Assembly (NCBI RefSeq): GCF_013179735.1
Contig: NZ_JABMEG010000001.1
Location: forward strand, 620,001 to 684,000
Reading direction: 5' to 3'
Length of the DNA stretch: 64,000 bases
Origin: Permianibacter fluminis
Lineage (GTDB): Bacteria > Pseudomonadota > Gammaproteobacteria > Enterobacterales > Permianibacteraceae
Part shown: piece by piece, positions 25,334 to 35,004 of the stretch
Layout of the letters: every line of letters starts with the position of its first letter
Position numbering within the stretch: the stretch's first letter is position 1
Notes under the pieces: model-generated
The model's input: only the letters and a program-made list of their open reading frames with translations
Database searches by the model: none
Told to the model about the DNA's origin: nothing
Translations under genes and position numbers: made by a program

Positions 25334-25603
25334 GGCGGATCACGGTCCGCCCTACGTGAGACTGACTGTCCGATTCCGACACCTACTGCACGTGGAGCAG
25401 GTCACGCGCGATGTTGGATTGCATTTTACCAACGGACACCGGCAGCTGGCGGCCGTAAAACAAGATGCAACGCGCGTAAAACGGATCACGGCTCGGCGTA
25501 GGGTTGATTCGCGAAGCAATCCACCACTTCGTGATTTGAAGAGGGTGCGTAAGAGGGGTGCGTAATTCGAAATGGCGGGTTGGCGCTACGCGCTGAACCC
25601 GCC
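25334..25603. repeat. intergenic stretch with two palindromic repeats
   Basis: The 358-bp gap after the LysR gene has no supported gene. It holds two hairpins: GGCGGA/TCCGCC at 25334-25351 and GGCGGGTT/AACCCGCC at 25574-25603. Both are followed by CCTAC or CTAC. They look like degenerate copies of dispersed GGCGG...CCGCCCTAC repeats common in proteobacteria. Confidence 0.65.
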
Positions 25604-25636
25604 CTACTGGCTACTGGCTACTGGCTAATTGACCAT

Positions 25637-26005
25637 TTAATTGGTCGCCAGGCGCACCTGTTTGCACAGCAGCGACTTGTCTTTCGCTTGTTTCCATACG
25701 GTATGCGCCTCCAAGCGCGGCGCTTCCAGGGCATCCTGAATTTCCGTGGCTTTGATCTGGTACGTCAGCAGGCAGCCGGCATAACGTGACAGCGTTTGGT
25801 GCTTGAGCTGCAGCAACACATCTTCATTCATTGCGCAGATGCGGCCCATGGCGAGGCGGCTGCCGAGTGCGTGCAGAGAATCAATCACAGCGCTGCGATC
25901 GTTGATGCTGTTGGGACAGTTCACGGTAGCGGCATTTTCGGCATGGGCTGGCGCCATGGCTACAACTGACAACACGAGAGGGAACAGCAAAGCGGTTCTG
26001 GACAT
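25637..26005 (-). CDS. small secreted protein of unknown function
   Basis: A 122-residue exported protein that I do not recognise. MSRTALLFPLVLSVVAMAPAHAE is a canonical signal peptide with an AHA cleavage site. The mature protein is about 100 residues with four cysteines (VNCPN, GRICAM, AGCLL, LLCKQ), which could make two disulfides in the periplasm. GGAG precedes the ATG at 26005; the longer in-frame start at 26140 would hide the signal peptide. No linked gene on the same strand. Confidence 0.72.
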   Translation of the reverse strand: MSRTALLFPLVLSVVAMAPAHAENAATVNCPNSINDRSAVIDSLHALGSRLAMGRICAMNEDVLLQLKHQTLSRYAGCLLTYQIKATEIQDALEAPRLEAHTVWKQAKDKSLLCKQVRLATN

Positions 26006-26361
26006 GAGGGTGTCTCCGGTTCCGTGCGATAAGCGGGATGGACGACGGGCAGAACAAGACAAATAGGCACTGGCGCTGCCGGCCTTGAAGGAAAGTCGCT
26101 GAACGCCGATCCGTTTGTGATACAGGTCGCAGTGCCACAAAACACTACAGTCGCAAACCGGTAGGCGGGGAAGTCGTCGGGTACGTCATAGCGCGCTTGG
26201 TAGTCAGGTCACTGAGCGCCACAGGTGGGCACGCTACAAGATGGAGCTGCTATAGGCCCTCTAAGGTTTTGCTCAGCTCGGCCACGTTAACGCCGCTCGG
26301 CCCGGCCAGCCTGACTTGCTACACTGTAGATTACCGGTGGGTCGGGGCCGCGAGCAGGGCT
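26006..26361. other. divergent intergenic region
   Basis: 356 bp between the small secreted protein gene and the diguanylate cyclase gene. I find no gene or clear repeat in it. It should contain both promoters; no confident -35/-10 pair is visible. Confidence 0.55.
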
Positions 26362-28389
26362 ATGGTTCAGGTTGGGCAATTGCAACTCGGCAGGTTCAGT
26401 CTGGCCGGACGGCTGCGGGCCTTGCTGTGTCTGCTTTGCCTGCTGGCATTGCCCTGCGCGGCCGAACTGACGCTGGCTGAAGTGAGAGCACTGCCGCCCA
26501 TCCCCGCCGAATATGATGCCTGGCCACTGCAGACCCGCATTGACTGGTTGCAGCAGCAGCTGCGGGCGACACCTGACAGCGCCAACCAGTACCGCTATCA
26601 GCGCATTCTTTTCCACGAATACTATTACGACAACCGAACCAAAGAAGCGACCGCGCTGTGCCAAAGCAACGAGCCGCTTCGCGATGACATTTACTACCGC
26701 GAACGTTGCATTCTGATCAGCAAGCCAAGTGTTGACGAGCAGCTGCCATTGCTGCTGCAACTGGTGCACGAGGCCAAGCAGTTTGGTAATCAATCGGCGG
26801 CGGCGCAGGTGCTCGCCGACATGGCGTGGCGGCAATCGCAGGCCGGCGATATCGCCGGAGCGTTTGAAAGTTATGAACTGGCGCTGTCAGAGGTACCGGT
26901 CGACAATGCCGAGTTGATGCTGTCGATTATGACCGACACGGCCACCAACTACATCGTCAATGGCGATGCCCATTACATCAACAAGGGCATTGAACTGTTG
27001 GCCAAGGTGAAGAGCCAAAGCGAGCAGCGGCTAAGCAGCGGCGATGCCAGCATCGACCGGGCACTGATCGAAGACACCATCGCACTGACCGAATTCAACA
27101 CCGGCATTGCCTATCTGTTGCACTTGCAAGATTACCAACGTGCGCTGCCGTATTTTGACGGGGTTAGCAAACGCAGCGAGAACTACAAAAACAGCAGCCT
27201 GATTTTTGCTGCGGTGGCCGCCGCCGAGCTCGGCCGTGTCGATCAGGCCAAGGCCTATTTGCGTGGCCTGAGCGATGCGAATGAAAGCCGTTATGCCAAT
27301 GATCCGGTGGTGCAACAATATCTGACCTGTTACCGCCAACTCGCCATCCGGCACTGGGATCGCAATCAATCCGTTACTGCCTGTTTGCAACTGAGCCCGG
27401 CCACCACGGTGGAAGTGCAGCTGGACGTCTACAAGCGCTTGTCGAATAGCGCGGATGCCGACATCGCCCTCGCCGGCCTGACTCGGCTGCGCGATTTGTT
27501 TGTCAACACGCTGGAGCCACAACTGCACCGACGCGGCTCCAGCGCGGCCTCCAATACCGAAGTCAAACGGCTGCAGCGTGAATCCGAGCTGAAAACCGTG
27601 GTGCTGGAGCAGCAAAAGGAGTTGCAGCGTGAGCGCGATGCCACCAACGCCCAGCGCCAGAATCTGTTTATTACGCTCAGCTTGTTACTGCTGGTAGTGG
27701 TGTTGCTGATTCTGTCGCAGTGGCGGCAAAAGAAGAAACTGGCCGAGCAGTTTGAGCAGCTGAGCGTCAAGGACAGTCTGACTTCGCTGGGCAATCGGCG
27801 CTTTCTGGAACAGCAGATTGATCGCGAGTTCTCGCAATATCAGCGTCTGCGCCGCACGCATCCAAAGGCTGTGCTCGGCATTTTCCTGATCGACATTGAT
27901 TACTTCAAAAGTATCAATGACCGCTTCGGCCACAGCGTTGGCGATCAGGTGTTGGTGGAATTCAGTCGCCGGATACAGGGCGCCATCCGCGACACGGACC
28001 TGTTCGTTCGCTGGGGCGGCGAAGAGTTTCTGTTTGTCGCCCGGTTGGAAAGTGCCGAGCAAGCCCAGCAGCTTGCCGACCGCCTATTGGCCACGGTCAA
28101 CGGCGACCCGTTTTCGCTGCCGGAGCAGGAACCGTTTGCCGTGACCTGTACCATCGGCGCCATCAAGCACCCGTTTATCGACGGCGACGCGAGCAGCCTC
28201 TGGAACCGACTTGTCAGCCTCGCCGATGCAGCGCTGTATTTCGGCAAGGCCAGCGGCCGCAATCGCTGGGTCATGATCGACAATGTCAGCCTGTCGTCGT
28301 TGGACCAGCTCGATGCGGTGTTGAAGCAACCGCTGGCACATGCCATTGAGCAACACACCGTAGCTGTGACGGTGTCGATGACGCATTGA
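26362..28389 (+). CDS. diguanylate cyclase with periplasmic helical-repeat sensor
   Basis: Inner-membrane diguanylate cyclase of 675 residues that should make cyclic di-GMP. A signal or anchor segment (LRALLCLLCLLALPCAAE) is near residues 16-34. About 400 residues of helical, TPR-like sequence follow, then a coiled-coil stretch (LKTVVLEQQKELQRERDATN) and one transmembrane helix at about 434-453. The GGDEF domain has the active site RWGGEEF (GGEEF at 552-556), an intact product-inhibition site RDTD at 543-546, and DIDYFKSINDRFGHSVGDQ. Catalysis and feedback should therefore both work. The ATG at 26362 fits the signal sequence; an upstream in-frame start at 26197 does not. Confidence 0.93.
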   Translation: MVQVGQLQLGRFSLAGRLRALLCLLCLLALPCAAELTLAEVRALPPIPAEYDAWPLQTRIDWLQQQLRATPDSANQYRYQRILFHEYYYDNRTKEATALCQSNEPLRDDIYYRERCILISKPSVDEQLPLLLQLVHEAKQFGNQSAAAQVLADMAWRQSQAGDIAGAFESYELALSEVPVDNAELMLSIMTDTATNYIVNGDAHYINKGIELLAKVKSQSEQRLSSGDASIDRALIEDTIALTEFNTGIAYLLHLQDYQRALPYFDGVSKRSENYKNSSLIFAAVAAAELGRVDQAKAYLRGLSDANESRYANDPVVQQYLTCYRQLAIRHWDRNQSVTACLQLSPATTVEVQLDVYKRLSNSADADIALAGLTRLRDLFVNTLEPQLHRRGSSAASNTEVKRLQRESELKTVVLEQQKELQRERDATNAQRQNLFITLSLLLLVVVLLILSQWRQKKKLAEQFEQLSVKDSLTSLGNRRFLEQQIDREFSQYQRLRRTHPKAVLGIFLIDIDYFKSINDRFGHSVGDQVLVEFSRRIQGAIRDTDLFVRWGGEEFLFVARLESAEQAQQLADRLLATVNGDPFSLPEQEPFAVTCTIGAIKHPFIDGDASSLWNRLVSLADAALYFGKASGRNRWVMIDNVSLSSLDQLDAVLKQPLAHAIEQHTVAVTVSMTH

Positions 28390-28468
28390 CCGGTTGCCGG
28401 ATGTGCCGATTGTGGCCGCAGCTTGCTCTTCATCGAGCACTTTATGTCGCTGCTTTGGAGAAGCGTTA

Positions 28469-29329
28469 GTGGAAGTGAAGTCGTTTTTTCATCCGGATAC
28501 CGGCACCTGGACCCACGTGGTCAGTGCCGGCAGCGATGCCGTGGTGATTGATCCGGTGCTCGACTTTGATGCCCGCTCGGCGACGGTGAGCACGCGCAGC
28601 GCCGATCAGTTGCTGGCGTGGCTATCCGAGCGCACGCTGCAGGTTCACTGGTTGCTGGAGACCCACGCCCATGCCGATCATATTTCGGCCGGCGCTTACC
28701 TTAAGGCGCAACTTGGTGCACCACTGGCGATTGGTGCCGGCATTGTTGAGGTGTTGGACAATTTTGCTGACACGCTGGGTATAACCCAAAACCAGACCGC
28801 GAATGTGCACGGCTTTGATCGCCTGCTGCGTGATGGCGACGTGCTGCAAGCAGGCAGTTTTGCTGTCGCCGTGATGGCCACGCCCGGCCACACTGCCGAT
28901 TCCTTGTGCTACCGCATTGGCCAGCATGCCTTTGTTGGTGACACGCTGTTTGCACCGGATGTTGGCAGCGCTCGCTGCGATTTTCCCGGTGGCAGCGCCG
29001 AGCAATTGTTCAGCAGTATTCAGGCGCTGCTGAATCTACCCGATGACACCACGCTGCATCTGTGCCACGACTATCCGGTACAGGGCCGCGCTGCCCGCTC
29101 GCAGACCAGTGTGGCCGAACAGCGCGCCGACAATATTCATGTTGGCAACGGCAAAACACAAAATGCGTTTGTTGAGCTGCGCCAGGGCCGCGATGCCAAC
29201 CTGCCGGTACCTGCACTGTTCTGGCCATCGATTATTTGCAATCTGCGTGGCGGCGAGCTGCCAGCCGCTGCTGAGAATGGTGTGCGGTATCTGAGCATTC
29301 CCCTCAATCAGTTTGGCAAGCAGAACTGA
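28469..29329 (+). CDS. MBL-fold persulfide dioxygenase-like enzyme
   Basis: A 286-residue metallo-beta-lactamase-fold protein. The metal motif THAHADH at 65-71 is followed by the MATPGHTADSLCYRI block and HAFVGDTLFAPDVG, in which the third His and bridging Asp lie. This arrangement, together with the LCHDYP motif, matches ETHE1/persulfide dioxygenase relatives (often called beta-lactamase hydrolase-like), which oxidise glutathione persulfide using one iron. The GTG start at 28469 has GGAG 8 bases upstream. No rhodanese or sulfide:quinone reductase gene is near. The hydrolase family is sure, the sulfur role is likely. Confidence 0.85.
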   Translation: MEVKSFFHPDTGTWTHVVSAGSDAVVIDPVLDFDARSATVSTRSADQLLAWLSERTLQVHWLLETHAHADHISAGAYLKAQLGAPLAIGAGIVEVLDNFADTLGITQNQTANVHGFDRLLRDGDVLQAGSFAVAVMATPGHTADSLCYRIGQHAFVGDTLFAPDVGSARCDFPGGSAEQLFSSIQALLNLPDDTTLHLCHDYPVQGRAARSQTSVAEQRADNIHVGNGKTQNAFVELRQGRDANLPVPALFWPSIICNLRGGELPAAAENGVRYLSIPLNQFGKQN

Positions 29330-29411
29330 GCGGCCCGCTGTGCGCGCTCGTCGCACAGATGCCATCACCCGCAGTAAACGCCGCTGACTCCCGTTCGTTA
29401 TTTGCCGGCAG

Positions 29412-29435
29412 AAAAAACCCCGGCCTGGGCCGGGG
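29412..29435 (-). terminator. rho-independent terminator for the minus-strand membrane protein gene
   Basis: On the minus strand, an eight-base stem CCCCGGCC/GGCCGGGG with a two-base loop is followed by six T. It lies 40 bases after the stop of the membrane protein gene at 29476. Confidence 0.9.
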
Positions 29436-29475
29436 TGATTACTTTGCGTCGCGTTCCGCTGGGGTCGGAATCTTT

Positions 29476-30285
29476 CTAGCGCAGATAAATGTCCTTGTAC
29501 GCGGTGTACATCGACGCATACATCATTGGCACAACGACCAACAGGCCGAGCAGCAGCGGGATCATGCCGATGATCATCAAGATCAGCAGCAAAATGCCGT
29601 ACAGCAGAAACGGCAGGAAATTGCGCAGACAGCCTTTGAAGCTTTGCTTCATCGCGGCTAGCGGCTCGATGCCGTGCAGCACGATCAGCGCCGGTGCAAA
29701 CCAGTAGGCCATCGACACCGGGATGATCAACGCCATGTAGAGCAGCAACATGATCAACAGGAACTTGAGACCATATTGGCCGATAAAGTTGAGAATGGCC
29801 GACTCACCACCTGAGAACGAGCTGAAAAAGCCGGCGCCCAGAAACAACATGGCAAGAATGGTCAGCACAATGATCACCGCAACAATGGCGACCAACACCA
29901 AGAGACCTAGCAGCATCAGCGGGCCGGCGTGCGTTTTGAAGCCGGCAAATAGATGCTCGATTTTCAGTTGACCACCGCCATCCAGTTCACGGCAGCCCAG
30001 CATCAGGCCGCCGATGATCACCGGGGTCAGCACGCTTGATGCCAGACCACCGAGTATCGGGACAAAATTCACCATCATCGCCAGCACAAACAGGATCAGC
30101 ATGTTGGCGATCCAGATGCCCGGCGATTTGGCGAACAGTCGCCAGGCCTCGCCGAGCCAGTTGGCGGCATTACCTGCCGGCACGGTGCGGCCACCATCAA
30201 TAAAGTCGCCGCCCACCGGCGTCATCGGCGGCTCCACATTGGCCACCGGCGGTTGATACGGATTATTGCTGTTCTGATTGGTCAT
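29476..30285 (-). CDS. multi-pass membrane protein (BPSS1780-like)
   Basis: Inner-membrane protein of 269 residues with about six hydrophobic helices. It has the characteristic soluble N-terminus NPYQPPVANVEPP seen in a conserved proteobacterial membrane family. The central Gly/Leu-rich helices include GLLVLVAIVAVIIVLTILAML and the C-terminal LLLILMIIGMIPLLLGLLVV. A strong GGGAGG lies 6 bases before the ATG at 30285. No biochemical role is known to me. It ends in a clean terminator and has no co-directional close neighbour. Confidence 0.8.
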   Translation of the reverse strand: MTNQNSNNPYQPPVANVEPPMTPVGGDFIDGGRTVPAGNAANWLGEAWRLFAKSPGIWIANMLILFVLAMMVNFVPILGGLASSVLTPVIIGGLMLGCRELDGGGQLKIEHLFAGFKTHAGPLMLLGLLVLVAIVAVIIVLTILAMLFLGAGFFSSFSGGESAILNFIGQYGLKFLLIMLLLYMALIIPVSMAYWFAPALIVLHGIEPLAAMKQSFKGCLRNFLPFLLYGILLLILMIIGMIPLLLGLLVVVPMMYASMYTAYKDIYLR

Positions 30286-30457
30286 GAAGCCCTCCCTACG
30301 CCTTTTTCCCCACAAAGCGACGGGCAGGAAAGCCCGGCGCCGGTCATCACAAACGGTTCGAGTATGCCGTTGCCGTTTGGCGACCACAACTGTATTGGCG
30401 GCGCCTAGAAGGCATCTGCAGCTGCTTCGCGTTTACGCGATAGCTTCTACCCAATTT

Positions 30458-31555
30458 CTACGGCAGCGGCGCAATCGCCGGCAAGCTGCCGGGCTCGGTA
30501 AAGATCTGCCACTGGCCGGCTGGCAAGCCGGCAAACGTGTCGCGGTAGCGCGCGGCCGTTGCCGGTTCGCCGGTGACATCACGGATGTAAATGGCCAACA
30601 CTTGCTGCGGAAAACGGCGCGCCGTTTCGGCGTAGATCTCCGGATCGGCTTCGCCGGAATCGCCTATCAACAGAAATCGGCGCTGCGGGAATTGCTGCAG
30701 CAACTGCTGCAGCGTATTGAGCTTTTGCCGCCGAGAGCTGTCGCCGTTGCCGAACAGCTCGTCCGAAACATCGAGATAGCGCAAATGGAGGCTGCCGACG
30801 GGAAAGCCATTGCCTTGCAGAAACTCGTCAATCGCGGGATAGAGTTGGTGCGGGCTGCTGGACAGGTAGTGAAAGCGCACCGTGGTATTTTCGGCAGCAA
30901 AACGGCCGTAGCGCTCGGCCATGCCAGCCACCGCCCGGAAGTCACGAACAAAGGTATTGTTCAGCAACTCGGTGCGATTGCGGACGTTGCTGTCCTTGAT
31001 GGTGTCGTCGATATCGGACACCACCGATACGCCGGTCTCGGGCACCAGCAAGAGTTGGCCGTTGAATTCCCGGTTGTCGTTTGCCGGCAACACGGCGTGA
31101 TAGTCAATGACCGGTGCTGCGCCGGGTGTTTGGATTACGCTTAGCTCGCTCAGTGGCGCCAGCGTCAGCTGCGCGCGGGTGATGCCGTCGGAATCGGTGG
31201 CTGGCAGTGTCAGTGTTTTGTTCGGCGACAGGTGCAGCGTGATTTGCTTGCCATGCTCCGAATCAAATCGGAACAGTTGGGTCCGGTTATCAAAGTTGCT
31301 TCGTTCCCGCTCGGACATGGCCTCAACATCAAACCCGGCAAAGGTCGCGAACAATTGCTTGGCGCCCGGCCGACTTTCTTTCTCATACACCCAGGCGGTG
31401 ATTTGGCCTTCAACCAGACCGTCTTTGTTCAGCGTGGCGATGCCGCGGGCAAACTGAATGTATTCATCGTGCTTGATGTCATTTGCCGAGACGAATGCAG
31501 CCCAGGTGATGAGGCTTGCACCGAGCAACACAGCGAACGGCGACGTCGTTTTCAT
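30458..31555 (-). CDS. DUF2183/App1-like phosphatase domain protein, exported
   Basis: A 365-residue protein with a signal peptide (residues 1-24). The C-terminal half carries the HAD-type motif VVSDIDDTIKDS, the nucleophile sequence of the DUF2183 family related to yeast phosphatidate phosphatase App1. The later FLLIGDSGEADPEIY is the fourth HAD motif with its acidic pair. A phosphatidic acid phosphatase role in the periplasm or outer membrane is possible by analogy. AAGGAAAG precedes the ATG at 31555. The N-terminal part, with a DxxxVxGxVxAWVYE start, is a beta-rich domain. It is expressed alone. Confidence 0.82.
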   Translation of the reverse strand: MKTTSPFAVLLGASLITWAAFVSANDIKHDEYIQFARGIATLNKDGLVEGQITAWVYEKESRPGAKQLFATFAGFDVEAMSERERSNFDNRTQLFRFDSEHGKQITLHLSPNKTLTLPATDSDGITRAQLTLAPLSELSVIQTPGAAPVIDYHAVLPANDNREFNGQLLLVPETGVSVVSDIDDTIKDSNVRNRTELLNNTFVRDFRAVAGMAERYGRFAAENTTVRFHYLSSSPHQLYPAIDEFLQGNGFPVGSLHLRYLDVSDELFGNGDSSRRQKLNTLQQLLQQFPQRRFLLIGDSGEADPEIYAETARRFPQQVLAIYIRDVTGEPATAARYRDTFAGLPAGQWQIFTEPGSLPAIAPLP

Positions 31556-31707
31556 GTAGCGAACTTTCCTTTTCTCTTGGCCGTCATCGCGGCTCTGATA
31601 TTTTCCACCAAACACAGGAACCCGACGGAGCGGCCACGATAGCAGACTCCAGTACAGCCGATCACCGTAGCACCTGCGCCATCGCCGCCGCGTTGCTCAA
31701 GCACTGA

Positions 31708-32664
31708 CTAGGCACGGCGCAATTCCTTGATACCCAAACCCAGGCGCCGGCGCATCAGCGTCCGCAGCGTGACGCCATCAGCGTAACCGACCTGCTCGGC
31801 GATCTGGTCGACGCTGTATTGACTAGTCTTCAGCAAATGCACCGCACGTTCGATGCGCAGGTCCTGCAGATAAGCCACCGGCGATTTGCCCAGCACCGCG
31901 TTGAGTCGACGGGCGAGCGTGCGTTTGCTGGTGGCGAGCGCCGCTGCGGCGGCATCGAGATTGAACGGCTGCGCGAGATGCGCGCGCGCCCAGCGATCAA
32001 ATTGCTCCACCAGCGGATTGGCCCGGGCCAGATGATCGGAAATTACATAGGCCGATTGCGCGGGCCGCGAATCGACCACCAGATATTTGGCGACCAGACT
32101 GGCAAGCGCCGGGCTGTGTTGCCGCAACAGCCAGAACGCCAGATCGACATGGCTCAGCGCGGCGCCGGCCGTTACGCAATTGCGATCCGCGACAATCATT
32201 TGCTCGGCGTTCAATTGCACTTCCGGATAGCGCTGGCGGAACAGCGGCGCCAGCCACCAGGTGGTGGTGGCCTGATGCTGGTTCAGCAGACCGCTTTCGG
32301 CGAGAACAAAGGTGCCGATGCAGGCAGCGGCAATGCTGGCCCCTTGCCCGGCCCACTGGCGCAACTGGGCGCCAGCGTCGATGACATCGGCACGGGCCAG
32401 CGCCGGCACCAGAGCCTCGGGCAGCTTGTAGCCGATGGCCGGCACCACGACCCAATCCGGCGTGGCCGCCGGAACCGGCTGCACCGGGATCTGCCAGCCC
32501 AGTGCGCTCTGCACCGTGGGCCGCAAGCCGACCACCTGCACGGTCAGCGCCGGCGCCTGCAGCTGGGTCAGCTGGTTGAGTTCGTTGGCACTGTGGAAGA
32601 CATCGAGCACGGTGCTGATACCGGTATCGAACACCCCCTCCAGGGCCAGCACGGCGATATTCAT
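31708..32664 (-). CDS. GlxA-family transcriptional regulator (DJ-1/PfpI domain + AraC HTH)
   Basis: A 318-residue regulator. Residues 1-190 form a class-I-glutaminase-like/DJ-1 domain, with the cysteine of the IAAACIGTFVLAESGLL nucleophile elbow near 112-114. Residues 215-318 form an AraC-type double HTH; the first helix-turn-helix is FNLDAAAAALATSKRTLARR and the second is YSVDQIAEQVGYADGVTLRTLMRR. Family members commonly control amino-acid or amine catabolism. The start at 32664 is supported by MNIAVLALEGVFDTG. The target may be the MAPEG/GNAT genes divergently placed 180 bp upstream, but no binding site is visible. Confidence 0.9.
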   Translation of the reverse strand: MNIAVLALEGVFDTGISTVLDVFHSANELNQLTQLQAPALTVQVVGLRPTVQSALGWQIPVQPVPAATPDWVVVPAIGYKLPEALVPALARADVIDAGAQLRQWAGQGASIAAACIGTFVLAESGLLNQHQATTTWWLAPLFRQRYPEVQLNAEQMIVADRNCVTAGAALSHVDLAFWLLRQHSPALASLVAKYLVVDSRPAQSAYVISDHLARANPLVEQFDRWARAHLAQPFNLDAAAAALATSKRTLARRLNAVLGKSPVAYLQDLRIERAVHLLKTSQYSVDQIAEQVGYADGVTLRTLMRRRLGLGIKELRRA

Positions 32665-32844
32665 GGCCTGTCCTTCATGGCAATAGCGCTATCAAAGTTG
32701 TCAATTTGGACAGTATTGCGCCAGCGGCGGGGTTCGTAAAGTTGCCCACGGCGGGAAGGCCTTGGTGTGCCGGTTGGCGTGCGCGCTGATCTGTGCAGAC
32801 CAACTCCACCCCGCCCTAACCGATCGAAGCTCGCTGGAGTAAGC

Positions 32845-33246
32845 ATGAAAACGGAACTGTTTTATCTGCTGTTGGTGCTGGCACTGACTGCGCTGTTGTG
32901 GCTGCCCTATGTGCTGAACCGCATCGTCGTCTGGGGCCTGCGGGATACCGTCAGCTATCCGGCCCACCCGAAACCCTTGGCGCCGTGGGCGCAGCGGCTG
33001 CGCGCGGCCCACGCCAACGCGGTGGAAAATCTGGTGGTGTTTGCACCGCTCGTCCTGCTCACGCAGCAGCTTGGAGTCAGCAGCGCGATGACGGCGCTGG
33101 CGTGCATGCTGTATTTCTGGTCGCGACTGCTGCACGTGGTCGCCTATACCTTGGCGCTGCCGTGGCTGCGCACGCTCGGCTTTTTTGGCAGTTTTGTCGG
33201 CCAGTTGCTGCTGCTCTGGCACTGCGTGTCGCAACTGCTGGCGTGA
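32845..33246 (+). CDS. MAPEG-family membrane protein
   Basis: A 133-residue four-helix membrane protein of the MAPEG superfamily. It begins with LFYLLLVLALTALLWLPYVLNR and contains RAAHANAVENLVVFAPLVLL, the central MAPEG motif with the Glu-Asn pair that forms the glutathione site in eukaryotic relatives. Bacterial members are often of unknown function. GGAG precedes the ATG. A GNAT gene follows 14 bp after the stop, so they are probably co-transcribed. A second MAPEG protein is encoded at 50480 but is of a different subtype. Confidence 0.87.
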   Translation: MKTELFYLLLVLALTALLWLPYVLNRIVVWGLRDTVSYPAHPKPLAPWAQRLRAAHANAVENLVVFAPLVLLTQQLGVSSAMTALACMLYFWSRLLHVVAYTLALPWLRTLGFFGSFVGQLLLLWHCVSQLLA

Positions 33247-33260
33247 CGCCGCGTTATCGG

Positions 33261-33794
33261 ATGCCCGTCACGATGAACACCAACCTGACCCTACGCGAAA
33301 TTCGCCGCGACGAATTTGCCCGGCTCGGCGCTTTGCTGGTCGAGGTCTATTCGCAGCTCAGCGGTTTTCCGACACCGGCCGAACAACCCGGCTATTACGA
33401 CATGCTGGCCAATATCGGCCGCTTTACCGAGAAGCCGGACACCAAGGTGCTGGTCGCACCTTCTGCCGACGGTGAACTCTTCGGCGGCGTGGTCTATTTC
33501 GGCGACATGGCGCAATACGGTTCCGGCGGTACCGCCACCGCCGAGCGCAACGCCTCGGGCATCCGCCTGCTGGCGGTCAGCCCCCGCGCTCGCGGTCTCG
33601 GTGTTGGCAAAGCCCTGACGCAGGCCTGCATTGCCCTGGCGCGTGCGCGCCACCATGAGCAGGTGCTGCTGCACACAACGCGCGCCATGCAAATTGCCTG
33701 GGCGATGTATGAACGGATCGGCTTTGTCCGCGCCGCGGAGCTGGATTTCCAGCAGGGCGAACTGTCGGTGTTTGGTTTTCGTTTGCGGTTATGA
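33261..33794 (+). CDS. GNAT-family acetyltransferase
   Basis: A 177-residue N-acetyltransferase. The acetyl-CoA binding region is IRLLAVSPRARGLGVGKALTQACIALAR near residues 96-123, with the canonical RxxGxG/A. The C-terminal HTTRAMQIAWAMYERIGFVRAAELD block is standard. The ATG at 33261 is used; one at 33273 is equally possible, and no clean ribosome site is seen before either. Translation may be coupled to the MAPEG gene, whose stop is 14 bp upstream. Acceptor substrate unknown. Confidence 0.85.
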   Translation: MPVTMNTNLTLREIRRDEFARLGALLVEVYSQLSGFPTPAEQPGYYDMLANIGRFTEKPDTKVLVAPSADGELFGGVVYFGDMAQYGSGGTATAERNASGIRLLAVSPRARGLGVGKALTQACIALARARHHEQVLLHTTRAMQIAWAMYERIGFVRAAELDFQQGELSVFGFRLRL

Positions 33795-33834
33795 CGTCGT
33801 TGGCTGCGTCAAAGATTCATTTGGGAATCGCGCA

Positions 33835-33870
33835 TTCGGGAATCGCGCAATGAACGCCGCGATTCCCGAA
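33835..33870. terminator. hairpin between convergent genes
   Basis: Thirteen-base perfect arms TTCGGGAATCGCG/CGCGATTCCCGAA with a 10-base loop. Part of the left arm is repeated just upstream at 33821. No T run on either side, so termination would be inefficient. Confidence 0.55.
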
Positions 33871-33881
33871 CCGGAAGGCGC

Positions 33882-34814
33882 TTACATCCCGCCGTCAAAA
33901 TTGCCGGTGCTGGTCATGCCGGCGGTGATGGTGATGTTCTGGGTGCCGACAAAGGTCAGCGCCTCATCGCTGTCGGCAATGTCGGTCGCGGCATCGCAGG
34001 TATAGGCAATGGTGTAACTGCCGGCGGCCAAAAAGCCGATTTGGTATTGGTAGCTGCCGGGCGCCACCAGACTGACCAATCCGGTGCTGAGCGGATCACC
34101 GGCGTCGCCATCGACATCATCCGGCGTGACATCGGCGCCACGCCACAGATACACCGCGCCGGTGCCGTCACCACTGCATTCGGCGGCGATAATCGACGGG
34201 TCAACCGTTCCGGCCAGCGTGCCGACCTCCAGATTGTTCACCAAGCGCAACACCGGTTTCAAAATATAGGCTGGCGCCTGACCGGGCGGCGCGGTCACTG
34301 ATTTGCGCAGGTCAAAATCGATGGTGTAGTTGGCGTCGCCGCCCTGGGCGACGGTAAAACCGCTGATGAGCTTCAGACCGGTTTGGCTGCCACTCGGCAC
34401 GTCCAGCTCATGCATGGTGCCGTTGATTTGAATGTATGAGTCAAACACATTGTCTTGCACCGCCGAGACTTTCAAGCGCAGCCATTCGTAATTGCCGGCT
34501 GGCACTTGCTGAGCCGTGATCAGCGGCGCCGCATTGCCACCTTGCAAGCTCAGCAGATCCAGATCTTTCGGTGTGGTGAAATCAAAATTCAGCGCCGGGC
34601 CGTCAGCCGGCTTGACCTCAACGCCGGTGAATCGAATGACGACGTTTTCGGCATCATCGACCGGTCCGTCGGTCAGACCAAGCGACAACATGCCGAAACC
34701 ATCACTGCCGCCACCATCACCACCGCAGCTGGCCAGCATGGTTGCCAAGGCAATTGTTGCCAGAGAAACTGTTACCGAAGGAAAAACGCCGTGTCGTTGC
34801 GAGAGCTGTTTCAT
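33882..34814 (-). CDS. DUF4382 lipoprotein
   Basis: A 310-residue predicted lipoprotein. The signal peptide ends in LASC (residues 27-30), a good lipobox, followed by a short Gly/Ser linker. The DUF4382 domain then starts with GMLSLGLTDGPVDDAENVVIRFTGVEVKP, and contains the expected LDLLSLQGG and VPAGNYEWLRLKVSA segments. The C-terminal 100 residues form a separate beta-rich part, with YQYQIGFLAAGSYTIAYTC resembling a carboxypeptidase regulatory-like fold. Secreted to the outer membrane by inference. Function unknown. AGG lies close upstream of the ATG. Confidence 0.85.
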   Translation of the reverse strand: MKQLSQRHGVFPSVTVSLATIALATMLASCGGDGGGSDGFGMLSLGLTDGPVDDAENVVIRFTGVEVKPADGPALNFDFTTPKDLDLLSLQGGNAAPLITAQQVPAGNYEWLRLKVSAVQDNVFDSYIQINGTMHELDVPSGSQTGLKLISGFTVAQGGDANYTIDFDLRKSVTAPPGQAPAYILKPVLRLVNNLEVGTLAGTVDPSIIAAECSGDGTGAVYLWRGADVTPDDVDGDAGDPLSTGLVSLVAPGSYQYQIGFLAAGSYTIAYTCDAATDIADSDEALTFVGTQNITITAGMTSTGNFDGGM

Positions 34815-35004
34815 GGGAAGACCTCACTGGCATGGGTGCTTAACGATACACAGTCAAACGACCGTCCCGCGCATTGCCATCTGCGCCAGTAAAGTGTAAT
34901 CGCCTCTTCGCAGCATGCTGTGACGCAATAGCCAAACCGGTCTCAGCGGACTGACCTTAAGTGCCCGTGGCAGTGAAAACTGGCGCCATAGTCAAAAAAC
35001 AGCG